Origin: Candidatus Methanomethylophilus sp. 1R26
Lineage (GTDB): Archaea > Thermoplasmatota > Thermoplasmata > Methanomassiliicoccales > Methanomethylophilaceae
Direction: 5' to 3'
DNA: 64,000 bases
Assembly (NCBI RefSeq): GCF_001481295.1
Contig: NZ_LOPS01000017.1
Location: 1-64,000, forward strand
The notes beneath the pieces were generated by a model that saw only the letters and a program-made list of their open reading frames with translations, had not been told where the DNA came from and did no database searches. The position numbers and the translations under genes are program-made. The stretch's first letter is position 1. Each line of letters begins with the position of its first letter. Shown here piece after piece: positions 63,891 to 64,000 of this stretch.

Positions 63891-64000
63891 CACATCGATT
63901 TCTTTTCTGCTATATCATAATCTTTCAAATCTTGTAATCATCCATATGGACACTTGGAATATTGATCTATAACAAGAAGTATTGAAATATTAATTTATGA

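Noticed and set aside
1-64000. Reading the split genes as pseudogenes in a decaying genome
   Set aside because: The breaks are single-base and scattered across essential genes, and repaired lengths match families; there are no large deletions or clustered stops.
1-64000. tRNA, rRNA or 7S RNA genes
   Set aside because: I looked through the intergenic gaps for T-loop GGTTC-type sequences with matching acceptor stems and found none that fold; all gaps are short apart from those described.

Overview
The window is about 64 kb of GC-rich archaeal DNA whose last 3.4 kb is clearly AT-richer. It looks like a methanogen of the order Methanomassiliicoccales (Thermoplasmata branch). The reasons are a complete Fpo-type, F420H2-dehydrogenase-like complex I operon without fpoF or fpoO, a protein resembling methanogenesis marker 11, archaeal information-processing genes (RpoK, S2, TFS, PCNA, RPA, PAN, Csl4, MBF1), folate-type C1 enzymes (FolD, PurH), and stop codons that are almost all TGA, a few TAA and never TAG. 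I found no mcr, mta/mtb or pyl genes here, so the order is inferred rather than proven.

Layout: 0-9.5 kb holds the end of purQ, a regulator/riboflavin kinase (ribK/rbkR), membrane proteins, a GPN GTPase, a radical SAM protein, PAN, MBF1, rpoK-rpsB and a MEMO protein. 8.6-23 kb holds the RPA pair, purP, two aminotransferases with serA, an XPD helicase, a ThiI-like/Csl4 cluster, METTL5 and purH. 23-31 kb is more accessory: an ISL3 transposase stub, nadC overlapping a secreted transglutaminase, a beta-CASP nuclease, a candidate non-coding RNA, and a 1,074-residue membrane-anchored coiled-coil protein ending in a Vsr-like fold. 31.6-37 kb holds TFS, PCNA, split transketolase, transaldolase, a geranylgeranyl reductase and a wyosine-type methyltransferase. 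37-49.5 kb holds the AMP/RuBisCO pathway (R15P isomerase, form III RuBisCO, AMP phosphorylase), then folD, kptA, marker 11, uppS, a B12 radical SAM protein and proC. 49.6-60.2 kb is fpoABCDHIJJKLMN. 60.6-64 kb is an AT-rich tail with cell-surface proteins.

Together the genes describe ferredoxin- or Hdr-linked proton pumping (Fpo), nucleotide salvage from AMP through ribose-1,5-bisphosphate and RuBisCO to 3-phosphoglycerate, pentose interconversion without an oxidative branch, and purine synthesis with both formate-type (PurP) and folate-type (PurH) enzymes for the same formylation.

Sequence quality matters for every reader. I count about 33 single-base frameshifts in 26 otherwise intact genes. 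Nearly all are explained by a run of 2-4 identical bases shortened by one, and the repaired lengths match family lengths. I therefore read them as uncorrected sequencing indels, not pseudogenes. Gene coordinates below span the whole repaired gene. Against this background, two in-frame TAG codons (rpsB and the transglutaminase gene), which are substitutions rather than indels, deserve attention as possible pyrrolysine codons.
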